A stretch of DNA of 64,000 nucleotides from Rikenellaceae bacterium (GCA_015059925.1 SUZL01000006.1:43287-107286); one strand, 5' to 3'; positions 29,525 through 39,824 are shown, numbered from the stretch's first letter. Notes: generated by a model from the sequence alone, not told the origin. Made by a program: numbers and translations.

Positions 29525-30787
29525 TTATGAAAAATCTCCCGCCACGACCGTCACCAGATCCTCCTCGGCGAGGTATCGCTGCGCGAGCGAACGAATCTCC
29601 TCGGCCGATATGGCTCTGATGCGTTCGAGGTTGCGAGCGATCTGCGCATTGTCAAAACCGCAGAGGATGTTTTCGGTCGTTACGTCGGCTATGCCGAACG
29701 GCCCATCGAGTATTCGCATCATCTCACCCGCCATAATGTTCTTCACCAGCTGCAACTCCTCCTCGGGCACAAGCTCCTCCCTCAGTCGCTCAATCTCCGC
29801 GGCGATCTGTCGCAGAGCCTCGTCGGTAACCTCCACGCCGACCTGCGTCGCTATGGCCAGATAACCCGCCCGCTGGAAGTTCACCATTGCCGAGAATACA
29901 CCGTAAGTAAATCCGTTTCTCTCGCGCAGATTCTGCATCAGGCGCGATCCGAAATATCCTCCAAGTAGGGTAGTGAGCACCTGCATCGGCACGAAATCCT
30001 CGTGCGAGCGGGGGAATAACAATCGGCCGATGCGTATTGACGACTGCACCGCACCATCGTGCTGCACCTGCCCGCTGTGGCGCGTGGCAAATGGCGGGAA
30101 CTCAATCTGCGTAGCCTCTCCAGCTGTAGGAATCTGCTCTGCAATGGCCACAATTCGCTCCAGCACCTTGTCGCTTATTTGGCCGCTGCACACCACGATG
30201 CAGTTCTGGGCCGTATAGCGACGACGGTAATGCTCCTCGACGTATTCGCGGCAGAGGTTGTCGTATTCGCTCTCGGGGTACGATATGCCGTAGGGGTGGC
30301 TCTCGCCAAACATCGCGTGGGCAAACTCCTCACGCGCCTTCGTCTCGACCTTGCGCCTTTCGATCGAGAGCTGCTGACGGCGCTTGTCGCAATATGTGGC
30401 CACCTCCGCCTCGGGGAAGGTGGGGCGCAGTATCACCTCCTCGATCACCTCGGCCGTCTGCTCAAAGAATTTCGATAGCGTACAGAAAGTTATGTATGAG
30501 TAGTCGCGGTCGATGTTGATGTCGAAGTACGAGCCGTAGTAGTCCAATCGCTCGGCAATCTGCTGCGATGTGAGATTCTCACTACCCTCGGCCAGCAGGT
30601 TTGCCGTAGCCGAAGCGGTGAAGGGGTGGCGCTGCGTAACCGTTCCCGCGTGAAAGACGAACGAGAGTCGCACCACCTCATACTCCGAGCAGTCGATGGC
30701 GTATATCTTCGTGCCGTTGGCCACGCTGTGGCACACGGCCTCGGGGACCTGAATTGTCGATGGTATTATCAGTGGTGGCTGTCTCAT
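29525..30787 (-). CDS. M16 peptidase-like subunit lacking the HxxEH zinc motif
   Basis: Insulinase fold (LSFVFHAGTVTQRHPFTASATANLLAEGSEN), inverted zinc motif absent; GFTYGVFSAM and LLGGYFGSRL substrate motifs present. Confidence 0.85.
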   Translation of the reverse strand: MRQPPLIIPSTIQVPEAVCHSVANGTKIYAIDCSEYEVVRLSFVFHAGTVTQRHPFTASATANLLAEGSENLTSQQIAERLDYYGSYFDINIDRDYSYITFCTLSKFFEQTAEVIEEVILRPTFPEAEVATYCDKRRQQLSIERRKVETKAREEFAHAMFGESHPYGISYPESEYDNLCREYVEEHYRRRYTAQNCIVVCSGQISDKVLERIVAIAEQIPTAGEATQIEFPPFATRHSGQVQHDGAVQSSIRIGRLLFPRSHEDFVPMQVLTTLLGGYFGSRLMQNLRERNGFTYGVFSAMVNFQRAGYLAIATQVGVEVTDEALRQIAAEIERLREELVPEEELQLVKNIMAGEMMRILDGPFGIADVTTENILCGFDNAQIARNLERIRAISAEEIRSLAQRYLAEEDLVTVVAGDFS

Positions 30788-32019
30788 TTTGCTCTGTAAA
30801 TTAGTGTCGATGAATTCTCCTTTCGGAACGTGCGCTTCGAGAAGTCGGCCACATCCGCAGCCTGCTGCGAGCGGTAGATCTCCACCTCGCGGTTTATCAG
30901 CTCCAGATCGCCAATCATCTCGTAGTAACCCAGATTCATCGCCTTGTTCATCACGTTCAACTCGCCGAACAGCGTGTTTGCCTCAAATTTATTCTTCACC
31001 TTCTCCACCTCATATTCGGTGATGTTGCACGCTCTAAGATCGTCAATCTCCTCCCATATCGCCGCCTCGGCCTCGACCTCCGTTGTCGATGGCAGCAACT
31101 GTCCCGTGAAGACAAACATTCCGCGATCCACGTCGCCCGATATGTAGGCATTTGTGCTGGCGAATAGTCGCTTGCGCTTTATCAGTCGCTCGTACAGTCG
31201 TGCCGAGTCGCCACCGGCCAGCAGATCCGAAGTCATATCGCCGAGGAAGAAGTCACGCGAGAGTCTGTCGCCCATCTGGAAGGCTATGGTTATCGTCGTT
31301 GCCGGCACGTCGCGCTCCACCTCGAGGCGTCGCGCCTGCTGCTGCTCTGGCTCTGGCTCGATGGCAGGAATGGCGTAGGGGCGATCCTCAATCGGCGCAA
31401 ACCACTTCTCCGCCAAATAGAAGACCCTCTCCGGCTCAATGTCGGCCGAGATGGATAGTATCGCGTTCGACGGGTGGTAGAATCGGCGGTAGAAGTCGCG
31501 TATCTCCTCCGCCGAGGCCTTCTCGATGTGTTCGGGCGAGAGCCCTATGGTGGCCCAGCGGTAGGGGTGGCTCTTATATACCATATTGCGCAGTAACATA
31601 TTCTGGTCGCCGTATGGCTGATTCAGATAGCGCTGTCGGAACTCCTCGATCACCACTCGCTTCTCCACCTCGATGGCCTCCTGCGAGAGGTCTAATCCCG
31701 TCATACGGTCGCTCTCGAGCCAAAGCGCTGTCTCGATGTTGCCGACGGGAAGCGTGATGTAGAAGTCGGTGTAGTCGTTGTTCGTGAAGGCATTATTGTC
31801 GCCGCAGGCCATCTGCACGGGCGTGTCGAAGTCGGGCACTTCGTGTGTGCCGCGAAACATCAGATGCTCAAACAGATGAGCCAGTCCCGTTCGATGGGCA
31901 CTCTCGTTGCGTGCCCCCACCTTGTAGAGTAGATTTACGGCCGCCATCCGCGACGCACGATCGCGGTTTACGATGACCGTCAGGCCGTTGTCAAGTTGTC
32001 GTTTATCGTAAGTAATCAT
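30784..32019 (-). CDS. M16 zinc peptidase, catalytic
   Basis: HLFEH inverted zinc motif in RTGLAHLFEHLMFRGT; 4-nt overlap with the next M16 gene. Confidence 0.92.
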   Translation of the reverse strand: MITYDKRQLDNGLTVIVNRDRASRMAAVNLLYKVGARNESAHRTGLAHLFEHLMFRGTHEVPDFDTPVQMACGDNNAFTNNDYTDFYITLPVGNIETALWLESDRMTGLDLSQEAIEVEKRVVIEEFRQRYLNQPYGDQNMLLRNMVYKSHPYRWATIGLSPEHIEKASAEEIRDFYRRFYHPSNAILSISADIEPERVFYLAEKWFAPIEDRPYAIPAIEPEPEQQQARRLEVERDVPATTITIAFQMGDRLSRDFFLGDMTSDLLAGGDSARLYERLIKRKRLFASTNAYISGDVDRGMFVFTGQLLPSTTEVEAEAAIWEEIDDLRACNITEYEVEKVKNKFEANTLFGELNVMNKAMNLGYYEMIGDLELINREVEIYRSQQAADVADFSKRTFRKENSSTLIYRAK

Positions 32020-32029
32020 CTTCAGTTAA

Positions 32030-33817
32030 TTATAGCTGACTGCGGTCCATCACTCTCCACGCGGGATGCACCTCGTTGTTCTGGTGTGCCGCCTTGCGCA
32101 CCCGCTCGTAGAAGAAGTTGAGGATCGCGTTCGAGTCGCCAGCAAATGCGGGATCCTCCATTCGCTTCTCAAACTCGGCCTTCAGCGCAGGATCTTTCGC
32201 CAGCATCTCGCGGCCCTTCTCCTCCATATATCCCAATCTGATCCAGAACTCGTTCGAGGGCTGCAACACCTGATTGAAGAATCCCCAATATACGAGCGAT
32301 CCGGGTGCCGAGGGCTCCAGCAGCCACGCAGCCAAGCGTCCCGAGGGCTGATTCATATCGATGAGAATACTTCCCGCAGGATACTCCAACGTCTCGGTCT
32401 GCGTGGTGTAGTCAGCCTTCACGACGGGCACGCGGCCCTCGCTCTGGCGGGGCGAGAATGTTGCACCGCTGTATCGGTAGGTCTCCACCTCTATGCTCTT
32501 TGGCTCTTCGAGGCGCGTATATTTAATATCGTGCAGATCGAATAGCTCGATCACATCACTCCACTGCGGCATAAAGATGTAAGCCTCAGGCAGCTGCACC
32601 GACAATGTGGCGTCGTACGAGGTAATCAGCGGCGCCTTCACCGTAATCGGCCTGTTGTAGTTGTGGCGTGTCCAATCCGCACCCGAGAGGTCGCTCTTGA
32701 CGGTCTCGCGCTCCCACGCCAGATAATCCACCCAAATGCTGTCGCGGCTGACGGGGCGGTAGGCCAAATCCATCGGTGTTTTGCGATACTCGGCCGAGCC
32801 AACAACCTTGTCGGCACGCTCTACGGCGGCCATCAAATCCTCCTTATTCTCGCCGATGATTCTCGCCGAAGCCTTGATCGCCTCGATCGTACACATCACG
32901 CGCTGCTTGTATGGCTTGTAGATATGGTTCTCGAGCAGCAATCCAATGCGGTTGCGGGCGGCAGCGTAGGCCTCCGAGTAGCGGGGATCGAAAATATCGA
33001 CCGTGATACCCTTCTCGGGCGCATTGGGCACCTTGAACGAGGCGTAGAGGAACATCGGGAATCCCACCTCCTCCATCTGCTCGTTGAGTTGCTTCTCGAA
33101 TACGTCGGTTGTCCAGCGGCGCAACCCCTCCTCCATCATCGTGCCACGATTCTCGATGGCGTAGGTAGTAACGTATTGGAAGTCTGCACCGTTCGTAACG
33201 TGAACATCAATGAAGAGCTCGGGCATCCAGCGATTATACAGCTTCAGCCACGCGCGCATCTCCGGAGCGTCGGCCTTCAGGAAGTCGCGGTTTAGGTTGA
33301 GGAATTGCGCCGTATTGCGTGTTCCCAGCTCCTCGGGGCCATTCTGGTTGATGCGGTTGGTGGCGCGGAAATCCTCGTGTCCATCGACGTTGAATACGGG
33401 AATCATCAGAAAACTCACGTTGTCCAGCAGCTCCACATCCTTGCCGTGAACCACCATATCGCGCAGCATAATCATCGACGCATCCTTTCCGTCGGGCTCG
33501 CCCGAGTGTATGCACGACTCGACGAGAATTATGGCGCGACCCTTGCGACGAATCTCGTCGGGCGAGGTGAGTCCCTCCTTATCGACAATCACCAGCGCGA
33601 GGTCGCGTCCCTGCGCACTTGTGCCGAACGACTCGATGTTTACCATCTTCGAGTAGTCGGCCAATTTGTGGAAGAATGCCATCGTCTCGTCGAAGTGGGG
33701 AGTCTTTACGAAGTCGGAGAGCTCACAATCGGTAATGAACTCCTCGGGCGCAGGCTGACTCTTGCAGCCTACACATAGCGCGAGTGCCAATGCACAGCAG
33801 AACAGTAATCTTTTCAT
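32030..33817 (-). CDS. M14-family zinc carboxypeptidase lipoprotein
   Basis: Lipobox CVGCKS; VESCIHSGEPDGKDASMIMLRDM zinc motif region; FIDVHVTNGADFQY. Confidence 0.87.
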   Translation of the reverse strand: MKRLLFCCALALALCVGCKSQPAPEEFITDCELSDFVKTPHFDETMAFFHKLADYSKMVNIESFGTSAQGRDLALVIVDKEGLTSPDEIRRKGRAIILVESCIHSGEPDGKDASMIMLRDMVVHGKDVELLDNVSFLMIPVFNVDGHEDFRATNRINQNGPEELGTRNTAQFLNLNRDFLKADAPEMRAWLKLYNRWMPELFIDVHVTNGADFQYVTTYAIENRGTMMEEGLRRWTTDVFEKQLNEQMEEVGFPMFLYASFKVPNAPEKGITVDIFDPRYSEAYAAARNRIGLLLENHIYKPYKQRVMCTIEAIKASARIIGENKEDLMAAVERADKVVGSAEYRKTPMDLAYRPVSRDSIWVDYLAWERETVKSDLSGADWTRHNYNRPITVKAPLITSYDATLSVQLPEAYIFMPQWSDVIELFDLHDIKYTRLEEPKSIEVETYRYSGATFSPRQSEGRVPVVKADYTTQTETLEYPAGSILIDMNQPSGRLAAWLLEPSAPGSLVYWGFFNQVLQPSNEFWIRLGYMEEKGREMLAKDPALKAEFEKRMEDPAFAGDSNAILNFFYERVRKAAHQNNEVHPAWRVMDRSQL

Positions 33818-33982
33818 CGTTTGGGATTTTTTGTGTTTTATTTTGGCAAAAATATAAATTTTTCTTTATCCCCACCATCTTTACGCCAATTATAATAGTG
33901 TCGGCGGCATTAAATTTTCTCATCGAGGTCAAGTTACTGACGCTCATCGGGGGTAGGGTGTGGCAAGTATCAGAATTAACAT

Positions 33983-34037
33983 TTTTGAAACAATTTCGTA
34001 ATGTTTTCGTAATGTTTTAGTAAAGATTTAGTAATAT
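33983..34037 (+). promoter_or_regulatory. Pho box-like array of five 11-bp direct repeats
   Basis: TTTTGAAACAA TTTCGTAATGT TTTCGTAATGT TTTAGTAAAGA TTTAGTAATAT, 30 bp upstream of a -7 box at 34068-34075 (TATCTTTG). Confidence 0.65.
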
Positions 34038-34164
34038 CGATTTTTTGTATCGGCCAGCGGCTGAATTTATCTTTGCAAAAAAGATTTTTAGTAAGCAGCA
34101 TAAAGATTTTTTGAAAATGACCTGCCGAAACAGAAAATAGAAATATACCAAATATTTAATATTT

Positions 34165-35892
34165 ATGATTTTACAAATTCTAACTTTTCTGGGCTCATTG
34201 GGAATGTTCCTCTACGGAATGAATATGATGAGCTCGGGACTTCAGAAGACTGCCGGCGAGCGTCTTCGCGGTATTCTTGCATCTATGACATCGAGCACCT
34301 TCAAGGGCGTGCTGACAGGTGTGGGAATCACCTCTGTGATCCAGTCGTCGAGTGCCACTACCGTTATGGTCGTAGGCTTCGTTAATGCAGGTCTTTTGAC
34401 TCTTATTCAGGCCATCGGCGTGATTATGGGTGCCAACATCGGTACTACCGTTACGGCGTGGCTCGTGTCGTGGCTCGGTTTCAAGGCCGACATCTCAATT
34501 CTGGCTATTCCGTTGATGGCCTTGGGTTTTGTGTTGAGCATTGCCAAGAGCGAGCGTCGTAAGAATATGAGCGAGCTTGTGATTGGTTTTGCGCTGCTCT
34601 TCCTTGGTCTTACGATGATGAAGGACGCAGTGCCCGATCTGCGACAAACCCCTGAGGTGCTGTCGTTTATCACCCGCTGGACGGAGTACGGCTTCGGCTC
34701 GGTGTTGATCTTCCTCGCCATAGGAACGATTTTGACACTCGTCCTTCAGTCGTCGAGTGCTACTATGGCCCTGACACTCATTATGCTTAGTATGGGCTGG
34801 ATCCCCTTCTCGATGGCCGGGGCAATGGTGCTCGGTGAGAATATCGGAACCACCATCACGGCTAATATCGCCGCTTCGGTCGGTACCCCCAATGCCCGCC
34901 GCGCAGCTTTGGCTCACACCGTCTTCAATTTGTTCGGAGTATGTTGGGCTCTGATTTTCTTCACTCCGTTCCTTAATCTCGTGGGCCTGATTATCGAGGC
35001 TTTCGGTCTGCCCAACCCCCTGACGGTCGATTACAGCGCCGCCAACCTCAGCGAGGCCGATTCTACGGCCGTGTTGTACGGAACCTCGATGCTTCACACG
35101 CTCTTCAACATCATTAATACCATTCTTTTGTGTGGCTTTACATCTTATATTGCCAAGCTGGTAACCCGCATTATCAAGGATAAGCCGCAGGGTGAGAAGG
35201 GCAGCGAGTCGAAGGTTAAACTCAAGTTCATCGACGCTGGTCCTATCGGTACCGCCGAGCTCGCTTTCGGTCAGGCATCTAACGAGATTGTCCACTTCGC
35301 CGAGATTTCGCGTCGCGGTCTGGATTATGCCAAGCAGGCCATCCACGCCACCTCGGAGGAGGAGTTCGAGATCTATCGCAACAAGCTGGTTAAGTACGAG
35401 GAGATCGCCGACAATATCGAGTACGAAATCGCCTCATTCCTGAACGCCCTGCCGAAGGAGAATTTGAGCGACAGCTCGTTGCGCGAGTTCAAGTCAATGT
35501 TTAAGATTATCAACGAGTTGGAGAGCTTGGGCGATTCGGGCGAGGCCATCAGCCGCATCCTCACGCGCCGCAACTCGCACGGCAAGCGTTTCACGGAGCG
35601 CAACCTCGAGAATATCGATAAGATGCTCTCTCTGTTGGATCGCGCCTACGGTGTTATGATCGCCAACTTGGGCCGAGGCCACATTACGAAGCAGACGCTT
35701 CAGGCTGCCATCGATTGCGAGGTGGAGATCAACGAGTTGCGCAATACGCTGCGCGAGGAGGAGCTTACGCACATCGAGCAGGACGGATCGATCTACCATA
35801 GCAGCGTCTATTACCTCGACATTATTTCGGAGATCGAGCGAATGGGTGATTTTATAATCAACATTTCGCAGGCAATCACCGTCAGGGAGTAA
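34165..35892 (+). CDS. Na+/phosphate cotransporter (NptA/PNaS family) with PhoU-like C-terminal domain
   Basis: Two copies of QSSSATT/M motif (VIQSSSATTVMVVGF, LVLQSSSATMALTLI); C-terminal helical PhoU-like region. Confidence 0.93.
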   Translation: MILQILTFLGSLGMFLYGMNMMSSGLQKTAGERLRGILASMTSSTFKGVLTGVGITSVIQSSSATTVMVVGFVNAGLLTLIQAIGVIMGANIGTTVTAWLVSWLGFKADISILAIPLMALGFVLSIAKSERRKNMSELVIGFALLFLGLTMMKDAVPDLRQTPEVLSFITRWTEYGFGSVLIFLAIGTILTLVLQSSSATMALTLIMLSMGWIPFSMAGAMVLGENIGTTITANIAASVGTPNARRAALAHTVFNLFGVCWALIFFTPFLNLVGLIIEAFGLPNPLTVDYSAANLSEADSTAVLYGTSMLHTLFNIINTILLCGFTSYIAKLVTRIIKDKPQGEKGSESKVKLKFIDAGPIGTAELAFGQASNEIVHFAEISRRGLDYAKQAIHATSEEEFEIYRNKLVKYEEIADNIEYEIASFLNALPKENLSDSSLREFKSMFKIINELESLGDSGEAISRILTRRNSHGKRFTERNLENIDKMLSLLDRAYGVMIANLGRGHITKQTLQAAIDCEVEINELRNTLREEELTHIEQDGSIYHSSVYYLDIISEIERMGDFIINISQAITVRE

Positions 35893-36011
35893 GCGCCTAA
35901 AAAACGCTTTGCGATAAAGACTTTTTCGGACCACTCGGCCCTTGTGCGGAGTGGTCTATTTTTATATAAAAATACTCTCCTTGTAATATGGATGTTCGGC
36001 TGATGTTTGGA

Positions 36012-36027
36012 TGTTAAAATTTTAACA
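36012..36027. promoter_or_regulatory. Rex-like perfect palindrome TGTTAAAATTTTAACA
   Basis: 16-bp perfect palindrome 32 bp upstream of a -7 box TACCTTTG (36060-36067). Confidence 0.5.
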
Positions 36028-36159
36028 CAAAAAAAGTGTGAAAACTTGACGAAAATTTGTACCTTTGCCAAGATTTAACAGTTGGCACTCCCGAGCGCCT
36101 CTGCTCGGGCTGAAAAGAAAATATTTGAAAACATCAAAATAAACAAAATTGCGTTAATT

Positions 36160-39100
36160 ATGTCAGAGAAGAAATTTATCACTTGTGATGGTAACTACGC
36201 AGCAGCACACATCGCCTACAAATTTTCGGAGGTGGCTGCCATCTATCCCATCACCCCTTCATCTACTATGGCCGAGTACGTTGACGAATGGGCCGCACAG
36301 GGAATGAAGAATATGTTCGGCGAGACCGTCAAGGTTGTCGAGATGCAGTCAGAGGCTGGTGCCGCAGGTGCCGTTCACGGCTCATTGCAGAGCGGTGCAT
36401 TGACCTCGACCTTCACCGCATCGCAGGGCTTGCTGCTTATGATCCCCAATATGTACAAGATCGCCGGCGAGTTGCTCCCCGGTGTATTCCACGTATCGGC
36501 TCGCGCTCTGGCAGCTCAGTCGCTCTCGATCTTTGGCGACCATCAGGACGTTATGGCAACGCGCCAGACCGGTTTTGCTATGCTGGCTACCTCATCGGTT
36601 CAGGAGGTTATGGACCTTGCAGGTGTTGCTCACATCGTAGCACTCAAGGCTCGCATCCCCTTCCTGCACTTCTTCGATGGTTTCCGCACCTCACACGAGA
36701 TCCAGAAGATCGAGGTTATCGACGACGCATCACTCACCTCAATGCTCGACCGCGACGCACTGAAGGCATTCCGCGCCGCAGCATTGAACCCCAACCACCC
36801 CGTAACTCGCGGTACGGCTCAGAACCCCGATATCTACTTCCAGACTCGTGAGGCTTCTAACAAGTTCTACAACGCCGTTCCCGATATGGTTGCCGAGACT
36901 ATGGAGAAGATCTCTCAGATCACAGGTCGCTGCTACAAGCCCTTCACCTACTATGGTGCCGAGGATGCCGAGAACATCATCGTGGCTATGGGCTCAGTTA
37001 CCGAGACCATCAAGGAGACTATCGACTATCTGGCAACTCAGGGCCGCAAGGTTGGTCTTATCACCGTACACCTCTACCGTCCCTTCTCAGAGAAGTACTT
37101 CTTCAACGTAGTTCCCGCATCGGTTAAGCGCGTATGCGTTCTGGACCGCACCAAGGAGCCCGGCTCAAACGGCGAGCCCTTGTACCTCGACGTGAAGGAT
37201 ATGTTCTTCGGCAAGGAGAACCAGCCTATGGTTATCGGTGGCCGCTACGGTCTCTCGTCAAAGGATACCACTCCCGCGCAGATTATGGCCATTGTGGAGA
37301 ACCTCTTCGCCGAGCAGCCCAAGAACCACTTTACGGTAGGTATCAACGACGACGTAACGGGCCTTTCACTCCCCGTAGGCGAGGAGATCGCTCTTGCAAA
37401 GGAGGGTACTTTCGAGGCTCTGTTCTTCGGTCTGGGTGCTGACGGTACGGTAGGTGCTAACAAGAACTCGATCAAGATCATCGGTGGCACGACCGATAAG
37501 TATTGTCAGGCATACTTCTCTTACGACTCGAAGAAGTCGGGTGGTTACACCTCATCGCACCTGCGCTTTGGTGATTCACCCATCCGCACTCCCTACCTCG
37601 TAACTACTCCCGACTTCGTGGCTTGCCACGTTCCCTCGTATGTAGATAAGTACGACGTGTTGAAGGGCCTTAAGAAGGGTGGCTCGTTCCTGCTGAACTC
37701 TGTTCACGATGCAGCTACGACGTGCGCTACTCTGCCCGACCATATGAAGGTTTACCTCGCAAAGAACAATATCAACTTCTACATCATCAACGCAACGAAG
37801 ATCGCTGCCGAGCTTGGCTTGGGTTCACGCACCAACACCATTATGCAGTCGGCATTCTTCAAGATCGCTAACGTGATTCCTTTCGAGAAGGCTGTTGAGG
37901 AGATGAAGAAGGCCATCCTGAAGTCTTACGGCAAGAAGGGTGAGGATATCGTAAATATGAACTACGCTGCAGTTGATGCAGGTGGCAACGCTGTTGAGAA
38001 GGTTGAGGTTCCCGCCGAGTGGGCTTCGATCGAGGTTAAGGCAGCTGCTGCAGCGGTTGATATGTCGCGTCCCGAGTTCGTTCGCAACATCGTTGATCCC
38101 ATCAACGCCCTGAAGGGTGATGACCTGCCCGTATCGGCATTCAATGGCCGTGAGGATGGTACGTGGGATAACGGTACGGCTGCTTACGAGAAGCGCGGTA
38201 TCGCCGTTAATGTTCCCGAGTGGGATGTAAACAACTGTATCCAGTGTAACCAGTGTTCATACGTCTGCCCCCACGCTGCCATCCGTCCCTTCCTTGCTAC
38301 CGAGGAGGAGGCTGCCGCATCGGGCCTTCAGTGGAAGCAGGGCTTGGGCGAGACCAAGGCCTACAAGTTCCGTATTCAGGTATCTCCGCTGGATTGTACG
38401 GGTTGTAGCAACTGTGTTGATGTATGTCCCGCCAAGACCAAGGCTCTTACGATGAAGCCTCTGGAGTCGCAGATGGGCGAGGTTGAGAATTGGAACACCG
38501 TAACGAAGAACATCGGCTACAAGCAGGTTGTCGATAAGACCAAGACCGTCAAGAACCTCCAGTTCGAGCAGCCTCTGTTCGAGTTCTCGGGTGCTTGTGC
38601 AGGTTGTGGTGAGACCCCCTATATCAAGACCATCACGCAGCTCTTCGGCGATAAGATGATGGTTGCCAACGCTACGGGTTGTACCTCAATCTACTCTGGT
38701 TCAGCTCCTTCGACTCCCTACTGCACTAACTCTAAGGGTCAGGGCCCCGCTTGGGCAAACTCTCTGTTCGAGGACAACGCCGAGTTCGGTTTGGGTATGC
38801 ACGTAGGTGTTGAGAAGTTGCGCGACCGCGTTCAGGGCTATATGGAGCAGGTTATCGCATCGGAGGCAGCTCCTGCCGATCTTAAGGCCGTAATGCAGGA
38901 GTGGATCGACACCCGCTACTCATCAGCTAAGTCTGCCGAGGTATCGGAGCGTCTGCTTCCTATGCTCGATCCTAACTGCGAGATCTGCCAGAAGATCATC
39001 GAGATGAAGGATTGGCTTGCCAAGAAGTCTCAGTGGATCATCGGTGGTGATGGTTGGGGCTACGACATCGGCTTCGGCGGTGTAGATCACGTTCTGGCAT

Positions 39101-39681
39101 CTGGTATGGATGTAAACATTCTGGTTGTTGATACCGAGGTTTACTCTAACACGGGTGGTCAGTCATCAAAGTCAACTCCCGTAGGTGCAGTTGCCAAGTT
39201 TGCTTCGAGCGGTAAGCGTATCCGCAAGAAGGATCTGGGTGCAATCGCAATGACCTATGGTTATGTATATGTAGCACAGGTATCTATCGGCGCATCACAG
39301 GCACAGCTCTTCAACGTTCTGAAGGAGGCTGAGGCATATCCCGGTCCCTCGCTCGTTATCGCTTACGCTCCCTGTATCAACCACGGTATCAAGGGCGGTA
39401 TGACCCGCACCCAGACCATCGGCAAGCAGGCCGTAGAGTGTGGTTACTGGCACTTGTGGCACTACAATCCCCAGCTCGAGGCTGAGGGCAAGAATCCCTT
39501 CGTGATGGATTCTAAGGAGCCCGATTGGTCGAAGTTCCGCGCCTTCCTGATGAAGGAGGTACGCTACACTTCACTCCAGAAGGCATTCCCCGCTGAGGCT
39601 GAGGAGCTCTTCCAGGCAGCCGAGGAGAACGCTAAGTGGCGTTACAACTCATACCAGCGTATGGCTAAGTTGGAGTACTAA
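36160..39681 (+). CDS. nifJ: Pyruvate:ferredoxin (flavodoxin) oxidoreductase
   Basis: EKKFITCDGNYAAAHIAYKFSEVAAIYPITPSSTMAE; two 4Fe-4S motifs CIQCNQCSYVCPHA and CTGCSNCVDVCPAK; start set to ATG 36160. Confidence 0.97.
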   Translation: MSEKKFITCDGNYAAAHIAYKFSEVAAIYPITPSSTMAEYVDEWAAQGMKNMFGETVKVVEMQSEAGAAGAVHGSLQSGALTSTFTASQGLLLMIPNMYKIAGELLPGVFHVSARALAAQSLSIFGDHQDVMATRQTGFAMLATSSVQEVMDLAGVAHIVALKARIPFLHFFDGFRTSHEIQKIEVIDDASLTSMLDRDALKAFRAAALNPNHPVTRGTAQNPDIYFQTREASNKFYNAVPDMVAETMEKISQITGRCYKPFTYYGAEDAENIIVAMGSVTETIKETIDYLATQGRKVGLITVHLYRPFSEKYFFNVVPASVKRVCVLDRTKEPGSNGEPLYLDVKDMFFGKENQPMVIGGRYGLSSKDTTPAQIMAIVENLFAEQPKNHFTVGINDDVTGLSLPVGEEIALAKEGTFEALFFGLGADGTVGANKNSIKIIGGTTDKYCQAYFSYDSKKSGGYTSSHLRFGDSPIRTPYLVTTPDFVACHVPSYVDKYDVLKGLKKGGSFLLNSVHDAATTCATLPDHMKVYLAKNNINFYIINATKIAAELGLGSRTNTIMQSAFFKIANVIPFEKAVEEMKKAILKSYGKKGEDIVNMNYAAVDAGGNAVEKVEVPAEWASIEVKAAAAAVDMSRPEFVRNIVDPINALKGDDLPVSAFNGREDGTWDNGTAAYEKRGIAVNVPEWDVNNCIQCNQCSYVCPHAAIRPFLATEEEAAASGLQWKQGLGETKAYKFRIQVSPLDCTGCSNCVDVCPAKTKALTMKPLESQMGEVENWNTVTKNIGYKQVVDKTKTVKNLQFEQPLFEFSGACAGCGETPYIKTITQLFGDKMMVANATGCTSIYSGSAPSTPYCTNSKGQGPAWANSLFEDNAEFGLGMHVGVEKLRDRVQGYMEQVIASEAAPADLKAVMQEWIDTRYSSAKSAEVSERLLPMLDPNCEICQKIIEMKDWLAKKSQWIIGGDGWGYDIGFGGVDHVLASGMDVNILVVDTEVYSNTGGQSSKSTPVGAVAKFASSGKRIRKKDLGAIAMTYGYVYVAQVSIGASQAQLFNVLKEAEAYPGPSLVIAYAPCINHGIKGGMTRTQTIGKQAVECGYWHLWHYNPQLEAEGKNPFVMDSKEPDWSKFRAFLMKEVRYTSLQKAFPAEAEELFQAAEENAKWRYNSYQRMAKLEY

Positions 39682-39702
39682 TCCTACTTTGGTATATCTT
39701 CG

Positions 39703-39735
39703 ATAGGGCATCCCACGCGGGGTGCCCTATTTTTG
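39703..39735 (+). terminator. Intrinsic terminator after PFOR
   Basis: ATAGGGCATCCC acgc GGGGTGCCCTAT TTTT. Confidence 0.88.
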
Positions 39736-39824
39736 TGCGCTGGGGGGCAATCTTCATATTATATATAGGTGTAAATGCACATAAAAAATCCGCTGAAAAA
39801 AATCTAAATTTTATTGAATTTCGG

